Under the pieces are notes generated by a model. It made no database searches, was not told the origin of the DNA, and was given only the letters and a program-made list of their open reading frames with translations. A DNA stretch of 64,000 nt from Meconema thalassinum (Eukaryota; Arthropoda; Insecta; Orthoptera; Tettigoniidae). The stretch spans positions 131,132,346 to 131,196,345 of the forward strand of contig OX336388.2 in NCBI GenBank assembly GCA_946902985.2, written 5' to 3'. Shown piece by piece: positions 54,699-64,000 of the stretch. How positions within the stretch are numbered: the first letter of the stretch is position 1; every line of letters starts with the position of its first letter. The position numbers and the translations under genes were made by a program.

Positions 54699-54912
54699 CA
54701 TGGTGAAATTAATCTTGCCAAGAGTTAAAGGATTGAGAAAGGTTATAGAGGCTTGGGTCGGTTGTCCAACTGACAGGGTGTAGGGCCTGAATCAACCCTT
54801 ATTTTAGGGATTAAGGAGGCCGCTCCGACCCCAAGTTCCCTATCTCAAATTACTTCTATACCCGTCCCCTACACGACCTATCATTCTCCAAAGGTACATA
54901 AAAGACGTCCTG

Positions 54913-55329
54913 TATATCTCTACATTACAACCTGAATTGACCATTTAACTACAATCACATATTCACTCTAAACAAGCAAGTTTGGAGGTCAATCACCACT
55001 TTCAAATTTTAACAAAACATCACATAGACCACAACTAACAAATATTTACGAGTTAAACTATCTCAACTAATACCGCAACTAAAGAAGTGTCCATATTGTA
55101 AATATAGCCTATTCACCCATACTTTCAGACATAAAAATGTTGTAGCCTACGCGTAATGGATCTGAGGATGATCGCTTGACAATCGAAACTGGTCATCCAA
55201 GAGAATTTATTAAGATCATTGTAAATTTTTTCCAGGATTAGGGAATAACCCATCTAATTTGGGTACAATCGTGTTGACCGACGGAAAAGCATCGAACTTT
55301 CGATCTCTACATAGTATAAAACAAACTCC
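54913..55329. other. Unannotated interval
   Basis: AT-rich, no feature recognised. Confidence 0.4.
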
Positions 55330-55870
55330 CCGATTCTTGTATGTAACTGGTAATCTCAAGAACCACTGGATGGATTTTGATGCGGTTTTTACCATTCTCA
55401 AAAGGATTTATCGAGGAAGGTTTCTGTAGAAAAACATTCATTTATGACCAAAAGAAGCCGAGCTGTAGCGATTTCAGTGAATCGAGTCGAAGAAACCCCT
55501 GCCGTCCGTGCGCCTTTTAAGCTTGCGCTGGGTAAACCGTTAAAAATATCAATATACTATGAAAGTAAGAATTATTCAGCATGAAAAGTTCTACTTAAAG
55601 AAAGTCCGCGACAGCATATCTCTCATCTTTTATACATCGCCCACTATAAGTTAAGTGTTTTTACGTTTCCATTTCTTCCAACAATCTCCATTCAGTGGAA
55701 ATTTAAATTACTCGTACTAGCTTCGGAGCGTGTTTACGAGCTAGCGAGTCAGCTTATCACCCCAGCTTCGGCCAGCATCAAACTGTCGAGTCGTGTCGAG
55801 TTAAGACTTCAGAGAAGAGTAGACTATATGACTATGTTTGGAGTTTCGCTGTTCACCTCTGCTTTTCTGA
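55330..55870 (+). repeat. Long inverted repeat, left arm
   Basis: Contains CCACTGGATGGATTTTGATG, AGCTTGCGCTGGGTAAACCG and GACTTCAGAGAAGAG in this order. The same order is found inverted at 57240-57735, and part of it again direct at 58010-58345. Confidence 0.75.
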
Positions 55871-55974
55871 ATTGCGTCTGAGACCAGGCGTCCGTGCGCC
55901 TATTGAGCTTAGGCTGGGTAAACCGTTAAAGATACCGGGCGAAGCCGGGGCGGATTGGTGATTATATACTGTAT

Positions 55975-56100
55975 ATTCACTTTCTTGTGGACACGATAAC
56001 TATTTATACCGTCATTTTACACCAAACACTTTCAAACGTATAGAGTACATCAAATAAAATATAACCAGAAAATCGCGGTCCGAGTTCGTTAATGGGCAAA
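55975..56100 (+). repeat. Dispersed repeat shared with 13095-13215
   Basis: Begins TTCACTTTCTTGTGGACACG. It follows a CCGGGCGAAGCCGGGG hairpin (about 55945) like the Helitron 3' end, so it may mark a Helitron-associated capture. Confidence 0.55.
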
Positions 56101-56536
56101 ATCGGACCAAGGGGGTGAAACAGAGAAATATTTCTATAGCTTTCTTAATATGTGAAAAATTGAATCCATTCAAAATTCATACAATTCTTCGGATAAGGGC
56201 ACAAAAACTTATCTCAATAAGGTTGTCCAAATCTATGGGGAAAATGGAGTTTTTGGAGGAAGAAAAAACTATCATTAATAGGCACAATATCAGTCAAAAT
56301 GGTCAATAGTCCTCAAAAATTACCTAAATCTTTTGTCGGAAAGAAGTTTTGATATGACCCACCCTTTCGCCAAGGGATGAGAAAAATATTTTCGGAATTA
56401 CAAAAAGATGCTTCTCGTATGCTAAACATATGGAACTCTTGTAGGTACACAACAATTGGCAAATTTAATGATTTCGAAATATTTTTCTTTGCCCAGTGAT
56501 ATCGACTGCCGGCGTACCGAGAGAGATTTTTTTATT

Positions 56537-56727
56537 AATTGTTGTTTTGAGTCTTCAGTCTTTTGGCTGGTTTGATGCAGATCTCCATGCATTCCCTGTC
56601 CTGAGCTACTGTAATTGTTCATCCCTACATAGCTACCACACCTTACTGTACATCTGAAGCATCTGTCTAACATGTTCTAACCTCGATCTACCCGTACAGT
56701 TCTTATCCTCAACCCTTCCTTCCATAA
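56537..56727 (-). mobile_element. RTE-like LINE 3' fragment
   Basis: The minus strand reads MEGRVEDKNCTGRSRLEHVR and ends CTGAAGACTCAAAACAACAA, the same 3' end as the LINE at 50740-53826. Confidence 0.82.
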
Positions 56728-56759
56728 TGTCCACCTTTTGATGTAGCGACCAGCATTCT

Positions 56760-56960
56760 TGACTGTCGCCCTGGAGGTCGGGTTCCATCCCCGACTCTGC
56801 CAAGAAATTTAATTCTATTCCGAAGGCTGGAATTGGGTACATTTAACCTTGTGAGGAAAAGCTGTGAAGAGGTGGGTTCGATTCCCAACTCAGCCATCTT
56901 GGAATTGGTTTTTCCCCATTTATACTTCAGGCGAATGCTGGGATAAAAATATTTTTAAAG
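56760..56960 (+). mobile_element. SINE-D copy 4 (two tRNA-like blocks)
   Basis: GGTCGGGTTCCATCCCCGAC, AGAAATTTAATTC, GGCTGGAATTGGGTACA, then GTGGGTTCGATTCCCAACTC and the core CAGGCGAATGCTGGGAT. Two box B-like sites are about 100 bp apart. Confidence 0.65.
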
Positions 56961-57239
56961 CTATTTTAGGTTCAAATAAACTGTAAATAAATGGATATTT
57001 TTACAAAACATCGAATTGAAACATTATTATTCTGAATTCTGTTAAAAATGTCGAAAGCTAATAAATATGTTCTTTAAAAAAATATTGGGTGTGTGCAACT
57101 ACGATGTGCGACGATATTTGAGCGTGACAACGTATTCTGTGACTGATTTGTTTAAACTGTCGCTCTTGCGAAATTTCAGCTTCGTATATTTTTAATTATG
57201 TATTTTGCGGAACGGAAAGTTCACAGGCGAAATGAAGAA

Positions 57240-57735
57240 AATATGAGTTGCACTTCCAGGGAAACTCCAAACACAACCACTCTTCTCTGAAGTCTTAACT
57301 CAACACGACTCGACAGTTTGCTGCTGGCTGTATCTGGGGTAATATGTTCGCCCACTAGCTAGGCTGTAACCATAGGCAGCTCGTAAACTGTCGCCTCGGT
57401 ATTTGAATGGAGATTGTTGGAAGAAATGAAAACGTTAAAACACTTTTAATGGACGATGTATTGAAGATAGAGATATGCTCTCGCTGACTTTTTTGTAGAA
57501 CTTTCCATACTGAACAATTCATACACTCATAGCATACAGATATTTTTAACGGGTTTCCCAGCGTAAGCTTAAAAAGCGCACGGACGCTAAGTGGTTTTTT
57601 TTTTTTCGACTTTTTCACTGAAATCGTTACTGCTCGGCTTCCTTTGATCATAAATAAATAATTTTCTACAGAAACCTTCCTCGAGATATCCTTTACTGAA
57701 TGGTGAAAACCGCATCAAAATGCATCCAGAGGTTC
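57240..57735 (-). repeat. Long inverted repeat, right arm
   Basis: Inverted counterpart of 55330-55870, from CTCTTCTCTGAAGTC (about 57278) to AAAACCGCATCAAAATGCAT (about 57705). Confidence 0.75.
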
Positions 57736-58009
57736 ACCCATGACATCCAAAAACGATAGTAGCGACACTCGAGCGCAGCAACCGAAGAAAGAGAGAGAGA
57801 GCGTTGCAGCAGAAGAGAGATAAAACGATATCATCACCTTTCACTGTAACACTTTTTTATCATTTTAAATGATCTTGTCGACTTCGTCGTTACGCTGGGG
57901 TCTGGCGTTACGTTACGGTGACGGGACGAAATGTACCCAGATGCACTGAGGTGTGTGACGTCATAGTACCGCTTGGTGCATGTGTTCCCCGACAATCTCT
58001 ACTTCGTTA

Positions 58010-58345
58010 GTATAAGACAAAAATCCCCTATTCTTGGATGTCACGGGTAATCTCGAGAACCACTGGATGGATTTTGATGCTGTTTTCACCATTCTGGATA
58101 ACTCGAGGAAAGATTCTGTAGAAAATAATGTATGTATGATCAAAGGAAGCCAAGCAGTAACGATATCAGTGAAAAAGTCGAAAACAAACTTGGCGTCCGT
58201 GCGCTTCCTAAGCTTTCGCTGGGCAAACCGTTAAAAATATCAATATAGGCTACTATGAGCGTAAGAATTGGTCAGCATGAAAAGTTCTAAAAAAAAGTCC
58301 GCGAGAGCATATCTCTATCTTCAATACATCGCCCACTATAAGTGT
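58010..58345 (+). repeat. Third copy of the same repeat
   Basis: GAACCACTGGATGGATTTTG to CATCGCCCACTATAAG, as in the left arm at 55330-55660 and in the same direction. The open frame at 58034-58234 is a by-product of this repeat. Confidence 0.75.
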
Positions 58346-59132
58346 TTTTAGACTGGATGGAAGGGGCACGTCCCCGCGCGCTCTGGTGAGCGTGACGGCA
58401 TCCCGCGCGCTTGACCTTGCTTTGCCCTAGGTTTGCACTTGCCGTTCGCGAGTAATTTGAAACAAGGTAAAGTATTATAAAGCGAGGTAAGTATTATGCA
58501 GATAATTTTCTAACATGTCAAGAGTCTTTGGCTTCGAGCGAAGCAAGAAGCCTCCCGCCTTTCTAGCATTTTTGAGCATTTGTAGCATTTAAAATGATAC
58601 AAAGTCTAGTCTTTCAGACTGACTGTCACTTTTTCACGAACGTCACTGTATTCCAACAGTTTTATTTGACGTCGACACGTCAAAAATACTGAAAAATTCG
58701 TGAAATATTTTCAAAATAATGTGTATTCAGTTATCAATATGGAAAACATCTTCAAAGGAAGTGTGTTCGTGCTCACGGGGCCTGGCCTACATTATTTGTT
58801 ACTACGGTACATAAATCCCTACTCTGTTCCGGGATGCGGTCAGAGAGATTAGAAAGGACGCTGCATGTTTTGCTGTAGAGTGCATTGACTGAGGGAGACA
58901 TTCCACAGATACTAGACATAGCGGTTGCTGCGGTTTCTTTAATAGATTAAGAGCAAGTTATGTGCCGGCACCGATGATAAAAGTCGGTTTGTAGAGAAAA
59001 CTATTTTAATCTTTTGTTTTTAGTGGTCTTGTTTGTTTTGCCGCATGCAAAGTCATGCGATGCTCAATCAGCACAATCATCGGGATAAACTAGTATAAGC
59101 CAGTCGTGCTTCTCCATCGAATGTCAATGGTA
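58346..59132. other. Unannotated interval
   Basis: No gene or element recognised. Confidence 0.4.
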
Positions 59133-59485
59133 CAAGCCGGACGTTTGTTTTAGACGATTGTCCTTGACCTTGAAGCCTGCGGGTGAGCCTGTACACAGTA
59201 ACTCTCTCCCCCAATCGCTTCACACTTGTCACCACCAATCTGATATTGTAATAGAATTCCAGACTTGAGCAGACAGTACAGTCCACGTCGAAGTATTGTG
59301 TGACGCGGAAATACACGTTACGTAGTTACGAACAGAACGTCATTATAGGCTATTTGCCAATGACTGTACTTCAGCAGTAGTGTGTAACAGATTTGTCAAT
59401 CATCGGACCGCTTGGGGCAGCTGATAACAACACAGGTACAGTAGTAACTCGCCTCCAGGCTTCCATTAAGATTGTTCGCTCGCAA
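59133..59485. mobile_element. MITE-2 truncated copy
   Basis: CAAGCCGGACGTTTGTTTTA after TA begins it, and the body follows the element at 1660-2040 (CTTGAAGCCTGCGGGTGAGC, GTGTGACGCGGAAATACACG). The right TIR is missing at about 59485. Confidence 0.8.
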
Positions 59486-59494
59486 CTACTGTCA

Positions 59495-59693
59495 GCGGCT
59501 TATCCCAATTTGATTGGGGACATCGAAGCCAACCTGGCTCATTTAAGTGTTGGCTGAGGATTTAAGGCCGGATGTCCTTCCTGATGCCACGTCAATTTTG
59601 GTAGAAAATTTCAAGTCAGTTACTGGGATTCGAACCCCGATCGTCCGGGTGAAAGACGTGCGGTGAAGCCACAGCCCCTGTGCCACTATCATA
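59495..59693 (-). mobile_element. SINE-F (tRNA-derived)
   Basis: The minus strand has the head GTGGCACAGGGGCTGTGGCT, box B GGGGTTCGAATCCC and then GGAAGGACATCCGGCC. One copy, with a second trace of GGAAGGGCATCCGG near 43700. Confidence 0.7.
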
Positions 59694-59756
59694 TTTAGAG
59701 CAGGATTTGGTGGTAGCCATAAATATGACACGATATTGGGTAAATACAATCCCATT

Positions 59757-59944
59757 GTAAAGTTGGTCTTTTCAATTTAGTTGGATTCACGATCTCTTTT
59801 TATACGGTGCTGTATGTATTATTTGTATACTCTGACTCCATAAATGGATTGTAAAGTTGGTCTTTTCAATTTAGTTGAATTCACGATCTCTTTTTATACG
59901 GTGCTGTATGTATTATTTGTATACTCTGACTCCATAAATGGATT
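59757..59944 (+). repeat. 94-bp tandem duplication
   Basis: Units 59757-59850 and 59851-59944 are almost identical (TTGGATTC against TTGAATTC is the difference I see). A recent duplication. Confidence 0.9.
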
Positions 59945-60099
59945 ATTATTATTATGATCCTTTCGAATAATCCTTTAGGGGGGTTCGGTAAATCAACTTT
60001 GGATACTTTTCTTTGTATTTGAATTCCCTCCCGAATTTCCTTCATTCTTCGAGAGTATCGTTTCTTATCTTCTTGAGAGTCAACTTTGTCAGCAGGTAC

Positions 60100-60395
60100 A
60101 CCTGGGGATGGTGACAGGCCAATTGCCCAGCCGACCGCTAACTTGTGTCTAATTAAGGAAGGGATTTTGGAGGGAAATTGGCGGTGTACCTGTTGAAAGA
60201 ACAACTCTCGGCATTTGCCTCGTGGTAAAAATGGGAAACCACGGAAACCATTTTCAGGACTGTCGAGGTGGGATTTGAACCCACCTCTTTCCAGTTTTTC
60301 CTCACGAGGTTGAGTGCACCCCATTTCAGCCTTCAGACTAGAATTTAATTTCTTGGCAGAGTCGGGGATCAAAGCCAAGAATGCTATGCTCTTCC
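60100..60395 (-). mobile_element. SINE-D copy 5
   Basis: The minus strand contains GGGGTGCACTCAACCTCGTG, GTGGGTTCAAATCCCACCTC, the core TTTCCGTGGTTTCCC and GGCAAATGCC. The 165-codon frame over it (60378-59881) is a by-product. Confidence 0.7.
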
Positions 60396-60540
60396 GATGC
60401 TAGTGAGGCACGAGGTAGCGTGTTAGCGCTCTCGACCAATATTAGTTTTATTCTCTCTTGAAATCCTGCATTGAGTTTATTATTAATATTATTATTATTA
60501 TTGGGTCGAACGCTACTAACATGAAACGTGGTCCTGTTAA

Positions 60541-60710
60541 TAATAATAATGTTATTGGTTGTACGTCGCTTTTAACTACTGCGGCATTTAGAGACGCTGG
60601 GGTTCCGTAATTTTTCGCACCCACAAATATCAGTTGACTTTGCCAGGATTCGATCTTGCAACCTTGAGGACAGCAGGCGATAACGTTACTACAGCGCCAC
60701 GCAGCTAGTC
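60541..60710 (-). mobile_element. SINE-C copy 2, decayed
   Basis: AATGTTATTGGTTGTACGTC ... AGAGACGCTGGGGTTCC and an inverted head ending GCCACGCAGC correspond to the copy at 25019-25243, with an internal deletion. Confidence 0.7.
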
Positions 60711-60983
60711 AGGACCTGTCGGATTCGAAAGCCATACATAATTGTCAGGGACGAGTCTCCACATGAACGAATAATAATAGCGAAAGAGTCATGCCTCCTA
60801 CACCACTCTACAATTTATGTACAATAGTTATCTTGTGAAATCTACCCAGAGACCGACTCTGTGGCATAATCGGTAAGAATCTCGCACACAATTTGAATTT
60901 CCAAGGTTACGAAATCCAATCCCGGCAGATTTTGTAGGAATTTCGGGGTATTTGAATGTAAGGGATCTGTAACAGTTGATTTA

Positions 60984-61160
60984 GTTAGTTATTGAGTTTT
61001 TAAGGGGCGGAACTACGAGGTCATCTGCCCCAGTTAACACAGATTAAAGTATACAAATTGGAATGAAATTAATAGTTTAGATGTGGATATCTAAATATGA
61101 AAAAAATCGAAAATTAATAATAAAACGAAAAATGACATAAAACTAATAATTATAGGCTAA
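60984..61160 (+). repeat. Family-E repeat
   Basis: GTTAGTTATTGAGTTTTTAA then GGGGCGGAACTACGAGGTCA and TCTGCCCC, followed by AT-rich sequence. A shorter copy is at 61557-61612. Confidence 0.6.
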
Positions 61161-61742
61161 CTAGCGGACCCGTGCGAGAACTCTCGTATAATGGGTTGTG
61201 TGCGCCCCATGTGTACAGACTACCCGCCCGGCTCTAGTGCTATGCGGGCTTTACGCGACATAGTTCTGCACCTTATAAACAAATAAATATATTTCCCTTG
61301 ACTTTTCAAGAAATGCAAGATTTTTCCTGTACTATTGAGACGATTTGGAAGATTTTGGTACAAAACTCACCTTCTAACTCACTCTGGTTTACGAGCTTGA
61401 GTTTTGTGAAACATACACCTTAGCGTATTATATAATAAGATGGGCTAGTAAACAAAAATTAGGGAATAGACAAAACATTCAGAATTCAAAAATGAACAAG
61501 TCTTTGAGTCAATGTCAGTAGATTTACTGGCACACAAACATTTTCTAAAGGGAAGACTAGTTAGTTATTGGAGTTTTAGGGGCGGAACAGAGAGGTCATC
61601 TGCCTCTTAAGGGGAAGACTGTTACTGTGTCTTTAAAACCACATTAGTAAAAGGGATGGATTACATTATTATTATTATTATTATTACCTACTGTGGTCTT
61701 GGGGTTCGTATTGTTACTCCAGATCCAGAGTTCCTGGGTTCG

Positions 61743-62075
61743 TATCCCGGTTCAACTAAGAAATTTAATTTTCGACTGAGGGTTGAAACGGAATACACCG
61801 CCACTTGAGGCAATGCCGAAAAGAGAGGTTTTCTATTCCCATCCCAGCTGTCGTAAAAGTGGCTTTCTGTGTTCTTTCACTTCTGTACCAGCAAACTGCA
61901 GAGATGGTTTCCAACTTAAGATCACGGCCGCCTCCTTTCCAATCCTTGCTTTAATTACAAATAGGCTACACACACTAATACAGCCATCACAATCACACAG
62001 GTCATCAGACAAAATTCCTCACACACCTAAATACTTGGGATTAAATGAACACGATGTTCAGTATAACAACAACGG
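61743..62075 (+). mobile_element. SINE-D copy 6
   Basis: TCGACTGAGGGTTGAAACGG, AAGTGGCTTTCTGTG, then the tail CACAGGTCATCAGACAAAAT and CACACACCTAAATAC. The body is decayed. Confidence 0.65.
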
Positions 62076-62089
62076 GTTAATTTATGACT

Positions 62090-62233
62090 CTTAAAACCCG
62101 TGAAATTCTTAATTTTGACTTTGTATGTTTTCCTGTTGATGATTTTAGCTTCAGATGTTGCCATTTCTTCTAGGTCTTTCTTCATCTCCTGATACCAGCG
62201 AGCTGTGGTTTTCCTGGTCACAAAGAATTTCAT
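62090..62233 (-). pseudogene. LINE ORF2 C-terminal fragment
   Basis: KTTARWYQEMKKDLEEM then INRKTYKVKIKNFTGF, like the fragments at 43340-43685 and 44175-44448 (WLREIETDLQEI). Confidence 0.55.
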
Positions 62234-62824
62234 TAACTGGTTGGTTAATAGTGGAGGGTTTTGAGGTTAGGCCTATTACTGTTTCCTTACTTTGTGCGGC
62301 ATTGCCATATTATTATAATTATTATTTTTAATTAAAATAACCCTGCAGTGCCCGTTGTTATATAAGTGTAACATAGGGAAATTATCGCATTATTTCCACA
62401 ATTATTATTTACCGCGAATGCTGTTGGCATGTTAAAGAACCCATTTGAATTCAGTAGGCCGTGTTCAATGGCAAAATTAATCTCGGGATTTTCCGCCAAC
62501 ACAAAGTTTCTCCATTCTCTACTTGAAAGCGCTGTAGTGTCAAGGAGTTTGGATATCTAACCTCCTTGACTTTCATAGCGTTCAAAGGAACGACGAAATT
62601 CGACATGCAGCTACCCTCTGGGTGTCAATTAACAAAGCTTGCACCAGGCATCCGAGGCCATACGATATTATTATTATGCCTGATTTAACAACGTTAGGAA
62701 TGCCTTTGATTTCGCTATGGAAATTAATTAGTCTGCCAGCTTCTTTGTGTTCTAACAATTCTAACAACAGTACCGCGACCCCACTAAGGAACAGTTACAT
62801 ACATGTTCATTGTACATTTAACCT
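62234..62824. other. Unannotated interval
   Basis: No gene or element recognised. Confidence 0.4.
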
Positions 62825-62832
62825 TCTTGAGG

Positions 62833-63529
62833 CAGGGGCGTATATACAATTTTTTCGGGGGGGGGGGGGGGGGGGCTGGCTATCCTGGAAAAATGTGAGT
62901 ATTCTCAGGGGATTGTCACCGCAAAATACCCAGAAATATCAACCAATATCTCAGAGAATATAACTTTGTGTAATTATTTTAGATACAGTTTATATAGCCT
63001 ACAGTTACTGGCAATACAAAAAAAAAAAAAAAAAAAAGTTGTAAAATACAACACAACACACAAATACAATTTTATACTTAATGTATTTTCTATTATGATC
63101 TATGGAGTATGAATGGCAAATAGCCTATCTAAATATTTGTCAATTTACTAAGCAGAAAGGAAAACAGTTTTACTTTTTTTTTTTTTTTTTTACAAGTTGA
63201 TAATTTATTTCTCAAAAGTACCGTCTGTGGAAGTCACAGTTTTGCCTCACAAGGCTGAGTGTACCCCGTTCCAGCCCTCAGACTAGAATTAAAATTTCTT
63301 GGCAGAGCCGGGAATCGAATTCGGACCTTCGTGGCGGCTGCCAAGATTGCTAGCCACTACACCACGTGTCAGTCTAATTTCATTCTTAATATAGTTTATA
63401 GTTTAGGCAATAAGTTCATATTAGGGTACAACCAAATTTAAAATTATTTTATGCTCTTACCAAAGCAATTTTATTGTCGTTTTTTGGGAGGGGCTGGAGC
63501 CCCCTCAGCACCCCCGTTATATACGCCCG
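62833..63529. mobile_element. Small hAT-like element
   Basis: CAGGGGCGTATATAC at the left and, inverted, CGGGCGTATATAACGGGG at the right. Flanked by TCTTGAGG (62825-62832) and TCTTGTGG (63530-63537), an 8-bp repeat with one difference. It is non-coding and holds a 19-nt G run (62857-62875), A and T runs, and a SINE-D fragment. Confidence 0.75.
63225..63375 (-). mobile_element. SINE-D copy 7, head fragment
   Basis: The minus strand: CGGCTCTGCCAAGAAATTTT, AGTCTGAGGGCTGGAACGGG and GTACACTCAGCCTTGTGAGG. Lies inside the small hAT-like element. Confidence 0.65.
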
Positions 63530-63537
63530 TCTTGTGG

Positions 63538-64000
63538 TCGCGCCCCTTCATGTAACAGACGCAGTCGCGCGACGGTAATCTACCGTCCTCCCGTTTGTCT
63601 CTTTTTTTTTTCTTCAATTGTGAGTTTCTTTTTAACTTTCAATGCCAATATGACTGGTTTTGAGGTTGATCGAACATGTAATTGACATACAGAGGTGTAA
63701 ATATAGAAACGCTTATTCAATAAAAATCCATAATAGGAGCGACAACGGTGGTGGCAAAAATGAAAAAGCACTATTATGACAGCTTTAAAGATAGTGTTGT
63801 GTGCATGCGTGTGTGCGGATGTTTGGGGGAGAATGAGCAACTGGGCTATAAATAGTGGATGAAATGTGTTAGAAATGAGGAAATGCTATGATAAATACAC
63901 ACATTTTGTTGGGTGATCCGAGCTCCGCTAATGAGTTCTCTCCATGGGGGTCAATTAGGAAAATCCTAACAGGGGAAGTTGCCTGAGGCGTGTTCCACTG
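63538..64000. other. Unannotated end of window
   Basis: No gene or element recognised. Confidence 0.4.

Larger units (their letters stand above)
54228..54912. mobile_element. 685-bp foldback element with tRNA-like arms
   Basis: Starts CAGGGTGTCTTTTATGTACC and is inverted at the right end, with TA outside both ends. The arms are about 320 bp each and very similar; the single-copy centre is only about 45 bp (around 54560-54600). Each arm carries a tRNA-like block with box A and box B sequences. There is no protein frame. The terminal CAGGGTG and TA suggest a Tc1/mariner-mobilised MITE. Confidence 0.85.

Noticed and set aside
59881..60378. 165-codon minus-strand ORF
   Set aside because: It overlaps SINE-D and the tandem duplication, and its composition follows the SINE.

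Overview
The window is a piece of a repeat-rich animal nuclear genome, most likely an insect with a large genome. This is inferred from one gene split by GT-AG introns totalling over 25 kb and from dense SINEs, RTE-like LINEs, Tc1/mariner, Tigger, hAT, Helitron and copia-type elements. I cannot name the order or species from sequence alone. There is no bacterial-style gene organisation.

The only host gene I can reconstruct with confidence is a PPM1D (Wip1)-type PP2C protein phosphatase on the minus strand. It has six coding exons: 38466-38163, 37987-37853, 37679-37464, 33111-32897, 20149-20021 and 11937-10774. Phases are consistent throughout and the predicted protein is 720 aa. All PP2C metal-binding motifs and the basic B-loop typical of Wip1 are visible, and a perfect CRE-type octamer lies about 125 bp upstream of the ATG. 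A 99-codon ORF with a hydrophobic C-terminus (39373-39672, plus) lies upstream in divergent orientation and is only a possible gene.

The rest is mobile DNA, much of it nested, and many insertions can be dated relative to each other from target-site duplications (TSDs). 1.4-5.2 kb: MITE inside MITE, then a long-TIR mariner derivative carrying one insertion in each terminal repeat. 6.3-8.6 kb: two tRNA-derived SINEs around a solo LTR. 12-15 kb: two deleted mariner-like elements and a Helitron. 15.6-18.8 kb: a LINE/minisatellite composite flanked by an 11-bp repeat. 21.3-24.5 kb: a MITE containing two SINEs, a LINE and a further TIR element. 28.2-32.8 kb (PPM1D intron 4): a hAT element with a perfect 8-bp TSD containing a nearly complete Tigger/pogo transposon. 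42.6-45 kb: SINEs, LINE fragments and a second Helitron. 45.2-53.9 kb: a putative hAT shell around a decayed copia element and a nearly full-length RTE-like LINE. 54.2-54.9 kb: a foldback element with two facing tRNA-like units. 55.3-58.3 kb: a long inverted repeat. 59-63.5 kb: SINE and LINE fragments, a 94-bp tandem duplication and a small hAT element.

No defence, CRISPR or metabolic cluster is present. The best candidates for something undescribed are the foldback element with tRNA-like arms, a predicted pseudoknot at the 5' leader of the RTE element, a 29-bp minisatellite found at two distant loci, and a set of modular SINEs that share core and 3' tail blocks.
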